Shown: positions 9,601-17,341 of the stretch, in pieces
Layout of the letters: each line of letters opens with the position of its first letter
How positions within the stretch are numbered: position 1 is the stretch's first letter
The notes under the pieces: generated by a model
Databases searched by the model: none
What the model was told of the DNA's origin: nothing
What the model saw: only the letters and a program-made list of their open reading frames with translations
Program-made: the position numbers and the translations under genes
DNA from: Telluria antibiotica
GTDB lineage: Bacteria > Pseudomonadota > Gammaproteobacteria > Burkholderiales > Burkholderiaceae_D
Length of the DNA: 64,000 nucleotides
NCBI RefSeq assembly: GCF_011682055.1
Contig: NZ_JAAQOM010000002.1
Location: 434,001 to 498,000, forward strand
Direction of reading: 5' to 3'

Positions 9601-10504
9601 CGACCATACGCACCTGGCGATCCCGCGCGAGCACGACAGCATCCGCTTCCGCGACGTGCAAGCGCAGCCGAGGAAGATCATTTCGTCGCCCACGTGGTCG
9701 GGCCTCGAGAGCGAGGAAGTCAGCTACAACGCCGGCTACACGAACGTGCATGAAATGATCCCGTGGCGCACCCTGACGGGCCGCCAGCAGTTCTACCAGG
9801 ACCACGTATGGATGCGCGACTTCGGCGAAGGCCTCTGTGTGTACAAGGCCGCGATCAACACGAAGACGACGGAAGCGATCATGAACCGCCGTCCGAACGG
9901 CAACAAGGAACTGGCGCTGAACTGGATCACGCCGCACCAGAAATGGGGCATCCACTCCACGTACTCCGACAACCTGCGCATGCTCACCCTGTCGCGCGGC
10001 GGCCCGCACGTGTGGCTCTCCGAGATCGACGCGAAGGCCGCCGGCATCGAGGACAACGACTGGATCGAGGTATTCAACGTGAACGGCACGCTGACGGCAC
10101 GCGCGGTGGTGAGCCAGCGCGTGCCGGAAGGCATGACCCTGATGTACCACGCCCAGGAGAAGATCGTGAACGTGCCGGGCGCGGAAATGTCGAAGAAGCG
10201 CGGCGGCATCCACAACTCGGTGACCCGCGCCGTGACGAAGCCCACGCACATGATCGGCGGGTACGCCCAGCTGTCGTACGGCTTCAATTACTACGGCACG
10301 GTCGGTTCGAACCGCGACGAATTCGTCGTCGTGCGCAAGATGCGCGACGTGAACTGGATGGAAGGCGCCCGCGACGAATCGCGTCCGAACGGCGACCGGC
10401 AGCCGGCGCGCCCTGCCCCGACGAAGGCCGCCGGAGCGCCGACACGCGAGACGGAAGAACGCGAACCTGCGCTGGCAAGAGTCGCCACCCCGAAGGGTGC
10501 TTGA
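6695..10504 (+). CDS. narG: respiratory nitrate reductase, alpha (molybdopterin) subunit
   Basis: A 1269-residue catalytic subunit of membrane-bound nitrate reductase, close to the usual ~1250 residues. The N-terminus has the FS0 iron-sulphur site with an unusual histidine ligand (H50 with C54 and C58 in STHGVNCTGSCSW, and a further cysteine in PRGCPRGAS). The molybdenum-ligand aspartate lies in the QTDVPES stretch. Bis-MGD-binding motifs run through the body of the protein. It reduces nitrate to nitrite on the cytoplasmic side with electrons from NarH. There is no Tat signal, as expected for NarG. The C-terminus carries a short charged, low-complexity tail rich in Pro, Ala and Glu. A GGAGAAACC Shine-Dalgarno precedes the ATG. 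Confidence 0.98.
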   Translation: MSHFLDRLKFFGKTGETFSNGHGAVVNEDRTWEKAYRQRWQHDKIVRSTHGVNCTGSCSWKVYVKNGLITWETQQTDYPRTRPDLPNHEPRGCPRGASYSWYVYSAQRVKHPMVRGRLMQLWREARATRDPVAAWEYITNDPQKAASYKSVRGQGGFVRARWDEVNEIIAAANAYTIGKYGPDRIIGFSPIPAMSMVSYAAGTRYLSLIGGVAMSFYDWYCDLPPSSPQVWGEQTDVPESADWYNSTYLMVWGSNVPMTRTPDAHFYTEVRYKGTKTVAVSSDFGEMAKFGDIWLAPKQGTDAALAMAMGHVILKEFHATGKSAYFRDYAKQYTDFPMLVLLKERDGTLVPDYFLRASHLANHLDETNNPEWKTLVIDQATGKIVAPSGSIGFRWGESGKWNLEQKEGATGNPIDPQLSLLDDHDRIVPVGFPYFGGKDADDLLLRNVPVRSITLADGTAALVTTVYDLSMANYGVDRGLCPNAAKSYDDDVPYTPAWQVKHTGVKAADVVTVAREFADNADRTRGKSMVIVGAALNHWYHMDMTYRGIINILMMCGCIGQSGGGWAHYVGQEKLRPQTGWTPLAFALDWNRPMRQMNSTSFFYAHTSQWRHEKLHTSEILCPTADGKLEEMALIDFNAKAERMGWLPSAPQLETNPLEVVRAAEAAGLDPAKYAVEQIKAGKLNFSCDDPDNPANFPRNMFVWRSNILGSSGKGHEYFLKYLLGTQNALMSDEDDCIKPRDIKVRPAAEGKLDLLVVLDFRMSTTCLYGDIVLPTATWYEKDDLNTSDMHPFIHPLSEAVQPLWEAKSDWEIYKGLAAKFSEIGGAHLGTRKDLILTPLLHDTPGELGQPFDPKDWRAGECEPIPGKTMPSMTVVERDFRQIHKKYTSIGPLLEKAGNGGKGIGWETKHEVDVLRGLNRTVLEEGVSQGQPRLDTAIDAAEMILTLAPETNGHVAVKAWDALSKITGRDHTHLAIPREHDSIRFRDVQAQPRKIISSPTWSGLESEEVSYNAGYTNVHEMIPWRTLTGRQQFYQDHVWMRDFGEGLCVYKAAINTKTTEAIMNRRPNGNKELALNWITPHQKWGIHSTYSDNLRMLTLSRGGPHVWLSEIDAKAAGIEDNDWIEVFNVNGTLTARAVVSQRVPEGMTLMYHAQEKIVNVPGAEMSKKRGGIHNSVTRAVTKPTHMIGGYAQLSYGFNYYGTVGSNRDEFVVVRKMRDVNWMEGARDESRPNGDRQPARPAPTKAAGAPTRETEEREPALARVATPKGA

Positions 10505-10523
10505 GAGAACAACGAGGTCAAAC

Positions 10524-12080
10524 ATGAAAATCAGAGCACAGATCGGCATGGTGCTGAACCTGGACAAATGCATCGGCTGCCATACCTGTTCGGTGACGTG
10601 CAAGAACGTGTGGACGAGCCGCGACGGCGTGGAATACGCGTGGTTCAACAACGTCGAGACGAAGCCCGGCATCGGCTACCCGAAGGAATGGGAAAACCAG
10701 GACAAGTGGAACGGCGGCTGGAAACGCAAGGCGGACGGCAAGATCGAACCGCGCCAGGGCAGCCGTTTGAAGATCCTGGCAAACATCTTCGCCAACCCGA
10801 ACCTGCCGCAGATCGACGAGTACTACGAGCCGTTCACGTACGACTACGAGCGCCTGCAGAACGCGCCGCTGTCCGAGACACCGCCGACGGCCCGCCCCGT
10901 CTCCGTCCTCACGGGCAAGAAGATGGACAAGATCGAATGGGGCCCGAACTGGGAGGACGACCTGGGCGGCGAATTCGCCAAGCGCAGCAAGGACAAACTG
11001 TTCGACAACGTGCAGAAGGAGATGTACTCGACGTTCGAGAAAACCTTCATGATGTACCTGCCGCGCCTGTGCGAGCACTGCCTGAACCCGACCTGCGTCG
11101 CGTCGTGCCCGTCCGGTTCCGTGTACAAGCGCGAGGACGACGGCATCGTGCTGATCGACCAGGACAAGTGCCGCGGCTGGCGCATGTGCATCTCCGGCTG
11201 CCCGTACAAGAAGATCTACTACAACTGGTCTTCCGGAAAAGCAGAGAAGTGCACGTTCTGCTACCCGCGCATCGAGGCCGGCCAGCCGACCGTGTGCTCG
11301 GAAACCTGCGTGGGCCGCATCCGCTACCTGGGCGTGCTGCTGTACGACGCCGACAAGATCGAAGCCGCCGCCTCGGTCGCCGACGAACAGGACCTGTACG
11401 AGGCGCAGCTCGGCCTGTTCCTCGATCCGCACGACCCGGAAGTGATCGCGGAAGCACGGCGCCAGGGCATCCCGGACGCGTGGCTCGAATCCGCGAAGCG
11501 CTCGCCCGTGTACAAGATGGCCGTCGAATGGAAGATCGCCTTCCCGCTGCACCCGGAATACCGGACACTCCCGATGGTCTGGTACATCCCGCCGCTGTCG
11601 CCGATCCAGGCCGCGGCGGAGAGCGGCAAGATGGGCATGAACGGCATCCTGCCGGACACGCAGAGCCTGCGCATCCCCGTGCGCTACCTGGCGAACCTGC
11701 TCACGGCGGGCAAGGAAGCGCCGGTCGTGCACGCGCTGGACCGCATGCTCGCAATGCGCGCGTACATGCGTGGCAAGTCGGTCGACAGGACTGAGAACCT
11801 GACGGTGCTGAAGCAGGTCGGCCTCACGAAGGCCGTCGTGGAAGACATGTACCACATCATGGCCATCGCGAACTACGAAGACCGCTTCGTCATCCCCAAC
11901 AGCCACAAGGAGATGGCCGAGGACAGCTTCAACGAGAAGGGTTCGTGCGGCTTCTCGTTCGGGAACGGCTGCTCGGACGGCACGAGCGATGCCTCCCTGT
12001 TCGGCAAGAAGAAGCAAGGGTCGACGATCTTCGTCTCGATGCCGAAGTCGCGCAAGAAGCAAGAAACGGAAGGAGCTTGA
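10524..12080 (+). CDS. narH: respiratory nitrate reductase, beta (iron-sulphur) subunit
   Basis: A 518-residue electron-transfer subunit starting at the ATG at 10524, 19 bases after narG, with an AACGAGG ribosome site. Four cysteine clusters are visible: CIGCHTCSVTC near the N-terminus, CEHCLNPTCVASC, CRGWRMCISGC (tryptophan in place of one cysteine, the hallmark of the [3Fe-4S] centre), and KCTFC followed by CSETC. It relays electrons from the haems of NarI to NarG. Length and spacing match the NarH family. An upstream in-frame start inside the end of narG is less likely. Confidence 0.98.
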   Translation: MKIRAQIGMVLNLDKCIGCHTCSVTCKNVWTSRDGVEYAWFNNVETKPGIGYPKEWENQDKWNGGWKRKADGKIEPRQGSRLKILANIFANPNLPQIDEYYEPFTYDYERLQNAPLSETPPTARPVSVLTGKKMDKIEWGPNWEDDLGGEFAKRSKDKLFDNVQKEMYSTFEKTFMMYLPRLCEHCLNPTCVASCPSGSVYKREDDGIVLIDQDKCRGWRMCISGCPYKKIYYNWSSGKAEKCTFCYPRIEAGQPTVCSETCVGRIRYLGVLLYDADKIEAAASVADEQDLYEAQLGLFLDPHDPEVIAEARRQGIPDAWLESAKRSPVYKMAVEWKIAFPLHPEYRTLPMVWYIPPLSPIQAAAESGKMGMNGILPDTQSLRIPVRYLANLLTAGKEAPVVHALDRMLAMRAYMRGKSVDRTENLTVLKQVGLTKAVVEDMYHIMAIANYEDRFVIPNSHKEMAEDSFNEKGSCGFSFGNGCSDGTSDASLFGKKKQGSTIFVSMPKSRKKQETEGA

Positions 12081-12081
12081 G

Positions 12082-12738
12082 ATGATCCACTACCGCATCC
12101 TGTCCACCCTGCTGCTGTATCCGGAGGGCGACCTCGTCGCCGCTCTCCCCGAGCTGGAAGCGGGCCTGATTCCCCAGATGCGCGTCCGCGTGGCGCCGCT
12201 GCTGATCCACCTGGCCGAGAACGACCTGATCACCTTGCAGCAGGAATACGTGCAGACGTTCGACCGCACGCCGTCGCACTCGCTGCATTTGTTCGAGCAC
12301 ATCCACGGCGAATCGCGCGGCCGCGGCCAGGCCATGGTCGACCTGATGGAAGAGTACAAGAAACACGGCCTGCAGATGCAGGGGGACGAGCTGCCGGACT
12401 TCGTGCCGCTGTTCCTCGAGTTCCTGTCGCAGCTGGACGATGAGGTGGAAGCCGGACGCCTGCTGGGCGACGCCGTCCACGTGCTGGCCCACATCGGCCG
12501 CAAACTGGCCGCGAACGGCAGTCCGTATGCCTGCGTGTTCACGGTGCTGGAAGCGTTGTCGCCGGTGGCGGCCGAGGAATTGTCCGAGCCGCCGATCAAG
12601 GACATGGACGAGGCGCTGGAAACGTTCGGGCCCGGCGCCGACGGCGTCGAGCCGCTGCTCAAGGCGCAGGCGCCCGGCCTGCAGCCGATCAATTTTTACC
12701 CGCGCGGCACGCGGCCCGCCACCGTCGCAACGCACTGA
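12082..12738 (+). CDS. narJ: nitrate reductase assembly chaperone NarJ
   Basis: A 218-residue all-helical chaperone of the TorD/NarJ type. It is not part of the final enzyme: in the family it binds the NarG N-terminus and holds the NarGH complex until the molybdenum cofactor is inserted and NarI is reached. Visible family features are the RILSTLLLYPEGDL start, the conserved QQEYVQTFDR segment and the SLHLFEHIHGESRGRG motif. The ATG at 12082 lies one base after the narH stop, and its ribosome site (GGAAGGAG) is inside the end of narH, which suggests translational coupling. Confidence 0.96.
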   Translation: MIHYRILSTLLLYPEGDLVAALPELEAGLIPQMRVRVAPLLIHLAENDLITLQQEYVQTFDRTPSHSLHLFEHIHGESRGRGQAMVDLMEEYKKHGLQMQGDELPDFVPLFLEFLSQLDDEVEAGRLLGDAVHVLAHIGRKLAANGSPYACVFTVLEALSPVAAEELSEPPIKDMDEALETFGPGADGVEPLLKAQAPGLQPINFYPRGTRPATVATH

Positions 12739-12748
12739 AGGAGACAGC

Positions 12749-13432
12749 ATGAACTACGTGAACCAATTCCTGTTCGGGATCTACCCGTACATCGCGCTCG
12801 CGATCTTCCTGCTCGGGAGCCTGATCCGCTTCGACCGCGAGCAATACACCTGGCGCTCCGAGTCCACGCAAGTGCTGCACACGGGCCAGCTGCGCCTGGG
12901 CAGCATCCTGTTCCACATCGGGATCATCGGTCTGCTCGGCGGCCACGCCGTCGGCCTGCTGACGCCCGTGTGGGTGTGGGACGCGCTCGGTGTCACGCAC
13001 GGCGCCAAGCAGCTGTTCGCGATGGCCGCCGGCGGGGTGATGGGCACCTTGTGCCTCGCCGGCATCCTGCTGCTGCTCGCGCGCCGCCTCGGCAACACCC
13101 GCCTGCGCACGGCAACGACGTTCAAGGACAAGATCGTGCTGCTGTGGATCCTGGGCACCCTGCTGGTGGGCCTGTCCTCGATCTTCGTGTCGGCGGGTCA
13201 CCTCGACGGCCACGTGATGGTCCTGTTGATGACGTGGGCCCAGCACATCGTGACCTTCCGCGGCGACGCCGCCGGCTTCATCCTCGACGCGCCGCTCGTG
13301 TTCAAGCTGCACCTGTTCATGGGGATGTCGCTGTTCGTCATCTTCCCGTTCACCCGCCTCGTCCACATCTGGAGCGGTTTCGGAGCCGTCACCTACCTGG
13401 GACGCGCTTTCCAGCTGGTCCGCCCGCGCTAA
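12749..13432 (+). CDS. narI: respiratory nitrate reductase, gamma (cytochrome b) subunit
   Basis: A 227-residue integral membrane protein with about five transmembrane helices. It oxidises quinol at the outer side of the membrane and passes electrons through two b haems to NarH. Histidines positioned as haem ligands occur in ILFHIG, GGHAVG, KLHLFMG and TRLVHIW. The start is the ATG at 12749 behind AAGGAGACAGC, 10 bases after narJ; longer in-frame extensions would overlap narJ deeply. The length matches the family (about 225). Confidence 0.97.
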   Translation: MNYVNQFLFGIYPYIALAIFLLGSLIRFDREQYTWRSESTQVLHTGQLRLGSILFHIGIIGLLGGHAVGLLTPVWVWDALGVTHGAKQLFAMAAGGVMGTLCLAGILLLLARRLGNTRLRTATTFKDKIVLLWILGTLLVGLSSIFVSAGHLDGHVMVLLMTWAQHIVTFRGDAAGFILDAPLVFKLHLFMGMSLFVIFPFTRLVHIWSGFGAVTYLGRAFQLVRPR

Positions 13433-13441
13433 GGAGCCATC

Positions 13442-14188
13442 ATGGGACTCGCCGTCAACGGCGTCGACATCGACGACCGCCAGATCGAACAGGAACTGGC
13501 TCACCACCAAAGCGCCGCCAACCCCATGAAGCAGGCCGTGCACGAAGTCGTGCTGCGCACGGTGCTGCGGCAGGAGGCGGACCGCCTCGGCATCGAGGGT
13601 AGCGACGACGATGCGCGCATCGAGGCACTGCTGACGCAGGAGGTCAGCGTCCCGGAAGCCGACGAGGCGGCCTGCCTCGCGTACTACCGCAACCATCCGG
13701 ACAAGTTCACGCGCGGCGCGATGGTCGAGGCGCGCCACATCCTGTTCCAGGTGACGCCGACCGTGCCGCTGGACCTCGTGCGCGAGACGGCGGACGGCAT
13801 CCTCGCGGCGCTGCAGGCCGCGCCGGAGCGCTTCGGCGAGCTGGCGGCGCAGTATTCGAACTGCCCGTCCAGCGCGGTGGGCGGAAGCCTCGGGCAGCTG
13901 AACCGGGGCGACTGCGTGCCGGAATTCGACGACGTGCTGTTCCGCCTCGGCGAGAACGAGTTCGCGCCGCGCCCCATCGAGACGCGCTTCGGCCTGCACA
14001 TCGTGCAAGTGCTGCGCCGCCTGGATGGTTCGCTGCTGCCGTTCGAGCTGGTGAAACCGCAGATCGCGGCGTGGCTCGCCTCGGCCGCGCTGCAGCGGGG
14101 CATCCATCAATACCTGCAGATCCTCGTGGGACGCGCCCGCATCGAAGGCGTCGTGCTCGACGGAGCTGCGTCGCCCCTCGTGCAGTAA
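13442..14188 (+). CDS. cytoplasmic parvulin-type peptidyl-prolyl isomerase of the nar operon
   Basis: A 248-residue protein with an N-terminal SurA/NifM-like helical region (about 1-95) and a C-terminal parvulin domain (about 98-200), seen as VEARHILFQV, then FGELAAQYS, GGSLGQLNRG, VLFRLGENE and TRFGLHIVQV. It has no signal peptide, so it acts in the cytoplasm, unlike most PpiC/SurA proteins. A PPIase of this type ends the nar operon in several Pseudomonas and Burkholderiales genomes and is sometimes labelled NifM-like. A role in folding or maturation of NarG or NarH is a reasonable inference but not shown by the sequence. It begins 9 bases after narI with AAGGAG. Confidence 0.9.
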   Translation: MGLAVNGVDIDDRQIEQELAHHQSAANPMKQAVHEVVLRTVLRQEADRLGIEGSDDDARIEALLTQEVSVPEADEAACLAYYRNHPDKFTRGAMVEARHILFQVTPTVPLDLVRETADGILAALQAAPERFGELAAQYSNCPSSAVGGSLGQLNRGDCVPEFDDVLFRLGENEFAPRPIETRFGLHIVQVLRRLDGSLLPFELVKPQIAAWLASAALQRGIHQYLQILVGRARIEGVVLDGAASPLVQ

Positions 14189-14517
14189 GCCCGTCAGGGC
14201 CGGCGCGCCGGATCCGTGTGCGACATCGACACCGTGTGCGCCGGGCAGATTGCCGCCGGGCGCCGCCACACGCGACGAGCCCCGCCATCACGTAGCCGAA
14301 CGTGACGTGCACGCGCCGCCAATGGTCGTCCTCGGCGGTGAGACAGGTGCCCGCGAAACTCAGCACCATCGGTCCGTCGAACATTCGCGAGAGACGCCAA
14401 TAACTCAGGTATTTTTGATCTGCATCAACCGGGCTGCGGACATCGGCGCAGGACAGGCATACAGTGACATCGAAGGCGTTATCCGCCATCGATCAACATG
14501 CCTGAAAGGACCAGACC
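14189..14517. other. intergenic region downstream of nar operon, upstream of usp
   Basis: No convincing gene lies here. The region holds the perfect FNR box at 14415-14428 and a TACAGT element at 14460-14465 that recurs at the same distance in the other usp promoter. A minus-strand reading stretch runs through part of it, but it crosses the FNR box and lacks a recognisable domain. Confidence 0.6.
14415..14428 (+). promoter_or_regulatory. perfect FNR/ANR box upstream of usp
   Basis: TTGATCTGCATCAA matches the FNR consensus TTGAT-N4-ATCAA exactly. It lies 89 bases ahead of the usp start at 14518. A TACAGT hexamer (14460-14465) follows, its first base 38.5 bases from the box centre. Both the box and the hexamer at that exact spacing recur upstream of the usp at 49141. 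Anaerobic activation by the Fnr encoded at 44006-44782 is the natural reading. Confidence 0.9.
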
Positions 14518-15354
14518 ATGTACAAGACCATCGTCGTCCACGTCGACGGCAGCCCCCTCCAGCATGCCCGCCTGCGCGCCGCGGCCCGGCTCGCCGAGGA
14601 TCACGGCGCGCACGTCATCGGCAGCGCCACGACCGGCACGTCGTGGCGCGCATTCGCCGTGCTGGCGGGCAATATGGGGGCACCGGCCATGCCGGCCGCC
14701 GATTTCCAGGCCCTGCGCGATGCTGCCAGCGCCTGTCTCGACGCGTTCGCCGTCGACGCGGGCCGCCTGGGCCTGCCTTCCGTCGAACTGCGCCTCGTCG
14801 AAGACGAACCCCGCTACGCGCTGCTGCTGCAGTCGCGCTACGCCGACCTGACGGTGCTCAGCCAGGACCCGGGCGCCGGCATAGACGCGCCCGTGCGCGG
14901 CCTGCCGGAACAGGTCGCGCTGCACGGCGCGCGGCCCGTGCTCGTCGTGCCCGAAGCCTACGCCGGTGCGCCCATTCCCGGCACCGCCGTGATCGGCTGG
15001 GACGGCAGCATGCAGGCCATCCGCGCGATCGGCGGCGCCATGCCCCTGCTGCAGCGCGCGGCGAGCGTCAAGCTCGTGCTGGTCAATCCCGACACGCTGT
15101 CCGAACTGCACGGCGAGGAACCCGGAGCGGACATGGCACTGTACCTGGCGCGCCACGGCGTGCAGGTCGACGTCGTCGTCGAGCGTACCCGCGCGACCCA
15201 TGGCGACGCCCTGCTGTCGCTGGCGCGCACGACGGGCGCCGGCCTGCTGGTGACGGGCGCCTACGGGCACAGCCGCTACCGCGAGTGGGTCCTGGGCGGC
15301 GTGACCCGCGAACTGCTGGAGCGCACGCCGATTCCCCTGCTGCTCGCGCACTGA
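14518..15354 (+). CDS. universal stress protein, tandem UspA domains
   Basis: A 278-residue protein made of two Usp folds. The second ends with an ATP-binding type motif, GAYGHSRYREW followed by LGGVT, near residues 244-262. It starts with the family's MYKTIVVHVDGS. A GAAAGGA ribosome site precedes the ATG. It is very similar to the product at 49141-49983, with which it also shares promoter layout, so the two look like a duplication of gene plus control region. In Pseudomonas and Mycobacterium, FNR- or DosR-controlled Usp proteins support survival without oxygen. No more exact activity can be given. Confidence 0.92.
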   Translation: MYKTIVVHVDGSPLQHARLRAAARLAEDHGAHVIGSATTGTSWRAFAVLAGNMGAPAMPAADFQALRDAASACLDAFAVDAGRLGLPSVELRLVEDEPRYALLLQSRYADLTVLSQDPGAGIDAPVRGLPEQVALHGARPVLVVPEAYAGAPIPGTAVIGWDGSMQAIRAIGGAMPLLQRAASVKLVLVNPDTLSELHGEEPGADMALYLARHGVQVDVVVERTRATHGDALLSLARTTGAGLLVTGAYGHSRYREWVLGGVTRELLERTPIPLLLAH

Positions 15355-15440
15355 CGGCCGGGCCGCCCAGGAGCGTCGTGCTGGCGGTCGGCGGCGTCGC
15401 CACGCGAACCGGCGTCATGTCCGGCGTGACTTGGGTGTTT

Positions 15441-15454
15441 TTGATCGCCATCAA
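15441..15454 (+). promoter_or_regulatory. perfect FNR/ANR box upstream of orphan gene
   Basis: TTGATCGCCATCAA fits TTGAT-N4-ATCAA exactly and sits 58 bases before the start at 15513. The preceding usp gene ends at 15354, so this is a separate promoter and not part of the usp message. No strong -10 hexamer stands at the usual distance; CATACG and GACACT are the nearest candidates. Confidence 0.85.
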
Positions 15455-15512
15455 GGATTTCCGCGCGGCATACGCGGACACTGGCCTGCAACGACAACGT
15501 CCCGAGGGCACC

Positions 15513-15947
15513 ATGACGTCATCCGCGCACCAACGCCACGCCCAGCCTGCCTCGGCGGTGCCGGGGCGCATTCGCCGGACACTCGCCAGCCGCCTCAGGC
15601 ATCTTGCCGGCAGCGGCGACCGCGAATTCACACGCGCATTTCCCGCCCTGGTGATGGCCGTCGACGTCGTTTTCCAGCGCGAGGAATTCATCCTGGAGCG
15701 CTTCCGCTATCCCCGCCTGCCGGAAAGGTGCGCCGAGAACGCCGTCATCCTGTGGGCGCTGCGGCAGGTCGCGCCGCTCGTCGAACAAGGCTGCATCGAG
15801 GCGGGCCGGCAAGCGGTGGCGGCCCTGGACGGCATCCTGCTGATGCAGCGCCTGGGGAATGCGCTGGCCGTCGTGCGGCTGCGCTGGCGGCCGGTGCGGT
15901 CCGGCCGGCGGCAACGCGCCGCCGGCGGCGCGCGACACCAGTTGTGA
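15513..15947 (+). CDS. hypothetical protein under an FNR box
   Basis: A 144-residue protein I do not recognise. It starts at the ATG at 15513 with CCGAGGG just upstream. The first ~30 and last ~20 residues are basic and Arg-rich. The centre (about 45-120) looks like a compact helical domain, with segments such as VMAVDVVFQREEFILERF and AVILWALRQVAPLVEQG. There is no signal peptide or membrane helix. The evidence that it is real is the perfect FNR box right in front, the ribosome site and the ordered central sequence. Reading on the other strand gives only low-complexity sequence. It is probably induced without oxygen. The function is unknown. Confidence 0.7.
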   Translation: MTSSAHQRHAQPASAVPGRIRRTLASRLRHLAGSGDREFTRAFPALVMAVDVVFQREEFILERFRYPRLPERCAENAVILWALRQVAPLVEQGCIEAGRQAVAALDGILLMQRLGNALAVVRLRWRPVRSGRRQRAAGGARHQL

Positions 15948-15962
15948 GCGCATTACGCCGGC

Positions 15963-16727
15963 TTACCGTTGCACGGTTTGGGCGCGCACGGCCTCGACGA
16001 ACTGCGCCAGATCGCTCCCGGCCACGTCCGAGACTGCCGCGTAATTCATCGTCCCATCGCTCCACCGCACGAGGCGATAGCCCTGCGCCTGCGCCGCCGC
16101 GGGTGCCGCCGGCCTGCCGGCGCCGGGCCAGACGTACAAGTTGATCGGATGCCGATTGCGGCGATAGACGAGGACCGCGACATTGCGCCCGTCCAGGTAA
16201 TCGAGGCGCCCACCCACCAGCGGAAACCCCTGCCGCGCCGTGTCGATCACGGGCGGCGCGAAGTCCAGCTTACCCAGGAACCACGGCTTCACGGTATGCT
16301 GGTCGGTCGATGCGACGTCCGCCAGATGGTCGACCTGCAGCGAACGCACGTGGTTCGCCACCAGTTCCCCCGTCAGGGCCTGGCCGGCCGACGGCGCGCG
16401 CATCGCGCTGACGCCCCACCCCAGCGCCAGCGACGCCGCGAGCGCCGTCATCGCGCGCGGCCACCAGACCTGCCACACGGCCCGGCGGGCACGGGGCGGC
16501 TGCCCATCCGGCAAGGAGGCGAGGATGCGCGTGCGCAGCGCGGCGGGCGCATCGACGTACGCGGATCCCGCGCGAACACGGTCGCTGACGGCGTGCTGCG
16601 CAGCGATCTCGCGGCGGCACGCGTCGCACGCGCGCAGGTGGCGCTCCACCGCGAGCGCGTCGACGATGCCGAGTTCCCGGTCGACATAGGCGGGCAACAG
16701 TTGCCGAATCTCGTCGTGATCCATCAT
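15963..16727 (-). CDS. anti-sigma factor with zinc-finger (ZAS) domain
   Basis: A 254-residue membrane-anchored anti-sigma factor. The N-terminal cytoplasmic part carries the H-x3-C-x2-C signature (HLRACDAC, about residues 29-36) typical of zinc-binding anti-sigma domains that trap ECF sigma factors. One hydrophobic segment lies near 90-110, and the remaining ~140 residues would be periplasmic and sense the signal. Its ATG (16727-16725) overlaps the TGA of the sigma gene (ATGA), so translation is coupled. The periplasmic part has no Cys pair or other motif that names the signal. It is co-transcribed with the sigma gene. Confidence 0.88.
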   Translation of the reverse strand: MMDHDEIRQLLPAYVDRELGIVDALAVERHLRACDACRREIAAQHAVSDRVRAGSAYVDAPAALRTRILASLPDGQPPRARRAVWQVWWPRAMTALAASLALGWGVSAMRAPSAGQALTGELVANHVRSLQVDHLADVASTDQHTVKPWFLGKLDFAPPVIDTARQGFPLVGGRLDYLDGRNVAVLVYRRNRHPINLYVWPGAGRPAAPAAAQAQGYRLVRWSDGTMNYAAVSDVAGSDLAQFVEAVRAQTVQR

Positions 16728-17260
16728 GCCCCCTCCGCGCCCAGGCGCTGCGCCAGCAGCTTGCGGCCGCGTCCCAGCCGCGACATCACCGTGCCGATCG
16801 GAATATCGACGATGGCCGCGATCTCCTTGTACGACAATTCCTCCAGGTCGCGCAGCACGACCACTTCGCGGAATTCCAGCGGCAGCGCCGCGAGGGCCGC
16901 GTGCACGATCCGGTCGCAATCCTTGTGCATCAGCAGCGCTTCCGGACTCTCGTGCACGCGGTCCGGCTGGGCATCGCCGCCGTCGACGCTGTGCAGCGCC
17001 TCGTCGAACTCGGTCTTCGGCCGCGCTCCGTCCGCGCGGCACCCCGTGTAAAACGTGTTGCGCACGATGCACAGCAGCCATACGCGCCCGTCCCCGCCGC
17101 GAAACCCGGCAAAAAAACGGAATGCCCGCAGCATGGCCTCCTGCACGAGGTCCTGCGCGTCCGGACGGTTGCGCGTCAACCAGCAGGCGAGGTTGAACGC
17201 CGAGTTCAGGTGGGGCAGGATCACTTCTCGAAATCGCTCTTCCGGCGTCGGCACGGCCAT
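16724..17260 (-). CDS. ECF-family RNA polymerase sigma factor
   Basis: A 178-residue sigma factor. Region 2 is seen in FNLACWLTRN, DAQDLVQEAMLRAF and the following W-x-L-x-x-I-x-R-N segment. Region 4 is seen in LPLEFREVVVLRDLEELSYKEIA followed by IPIGTVMSRLGRGR. I place the start at the ATG at 17260 because AAGG lies six bases before it; ATGs at 17266 and 17281 are alternatives. It is the first gene of a two-gene unit with its anti-sigma factor. A promoter element matching the one on the opposite strand lies just upstream (17284-17316), consistent with autoregulation. The ECF group cannot be assigned by eye. Confidence 0.92.
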   Translation of the reverse strand: MAVPTPEERFREVILPHLNSAFNLACWLTRNRPDAQDLVQEAMLRAFRFFAGFRGGDGRVWLLCIVRNTFYTGCRADGARPKTEFDEALHSVDGGDAQPDRVHESPEALLMHKDCDRIVHAALAALPLEFREVVVLRDLEELSYKEIAAIVDIPIGTVMSRLGRGRKLLAQRLGAEGA

Positions 17261-17283
17261 ACCCATCCTTCCGGTTTCCATTC

Positions 17284-17316
17284 CGTAGAGACTGCGGCAG
17301 CCCCGATTTTATTCCC
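17284..17316 (-). promoter_or_regulatory. putative ECF promoter for the sigma/anti-sigma operon
   Basis: Read on the minus strand, GGGAATAAA (17316-17308) is followed after exactly 15 bases by GTCTCTACG (17292-17284). The divergent promoter on the plus strand has the same GGGAATAAA, the same 15-base gap and the related GTATACACG. Two promoters with matched -35-like and -10-like parts back to back around a sigma gene strongly suggest recognition by that sigma factor. Confidence 0.7.
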
Positions 17317-17341
17317 GATCCGCGGAAGTTTATCCCGACGA

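Noticed and set aside
6548-10672. A 1374-codon open frame on the minus strand opposite narG and the start of narH.
   Set aside because: It has Arg/Val/His-rich composition, no domain, and lies fully antisense to a certain gene. Long open frames opposite GC-rich genes are expected by codon bias.
14230-14489. Minus-strand reading stretch in the gap before usp with a partly hydrophobic segment.
   Set aside because: It crosses the perfect FNR box, has no ribosome site, runs into the antisense of the PPIase gene and matches no family I know.
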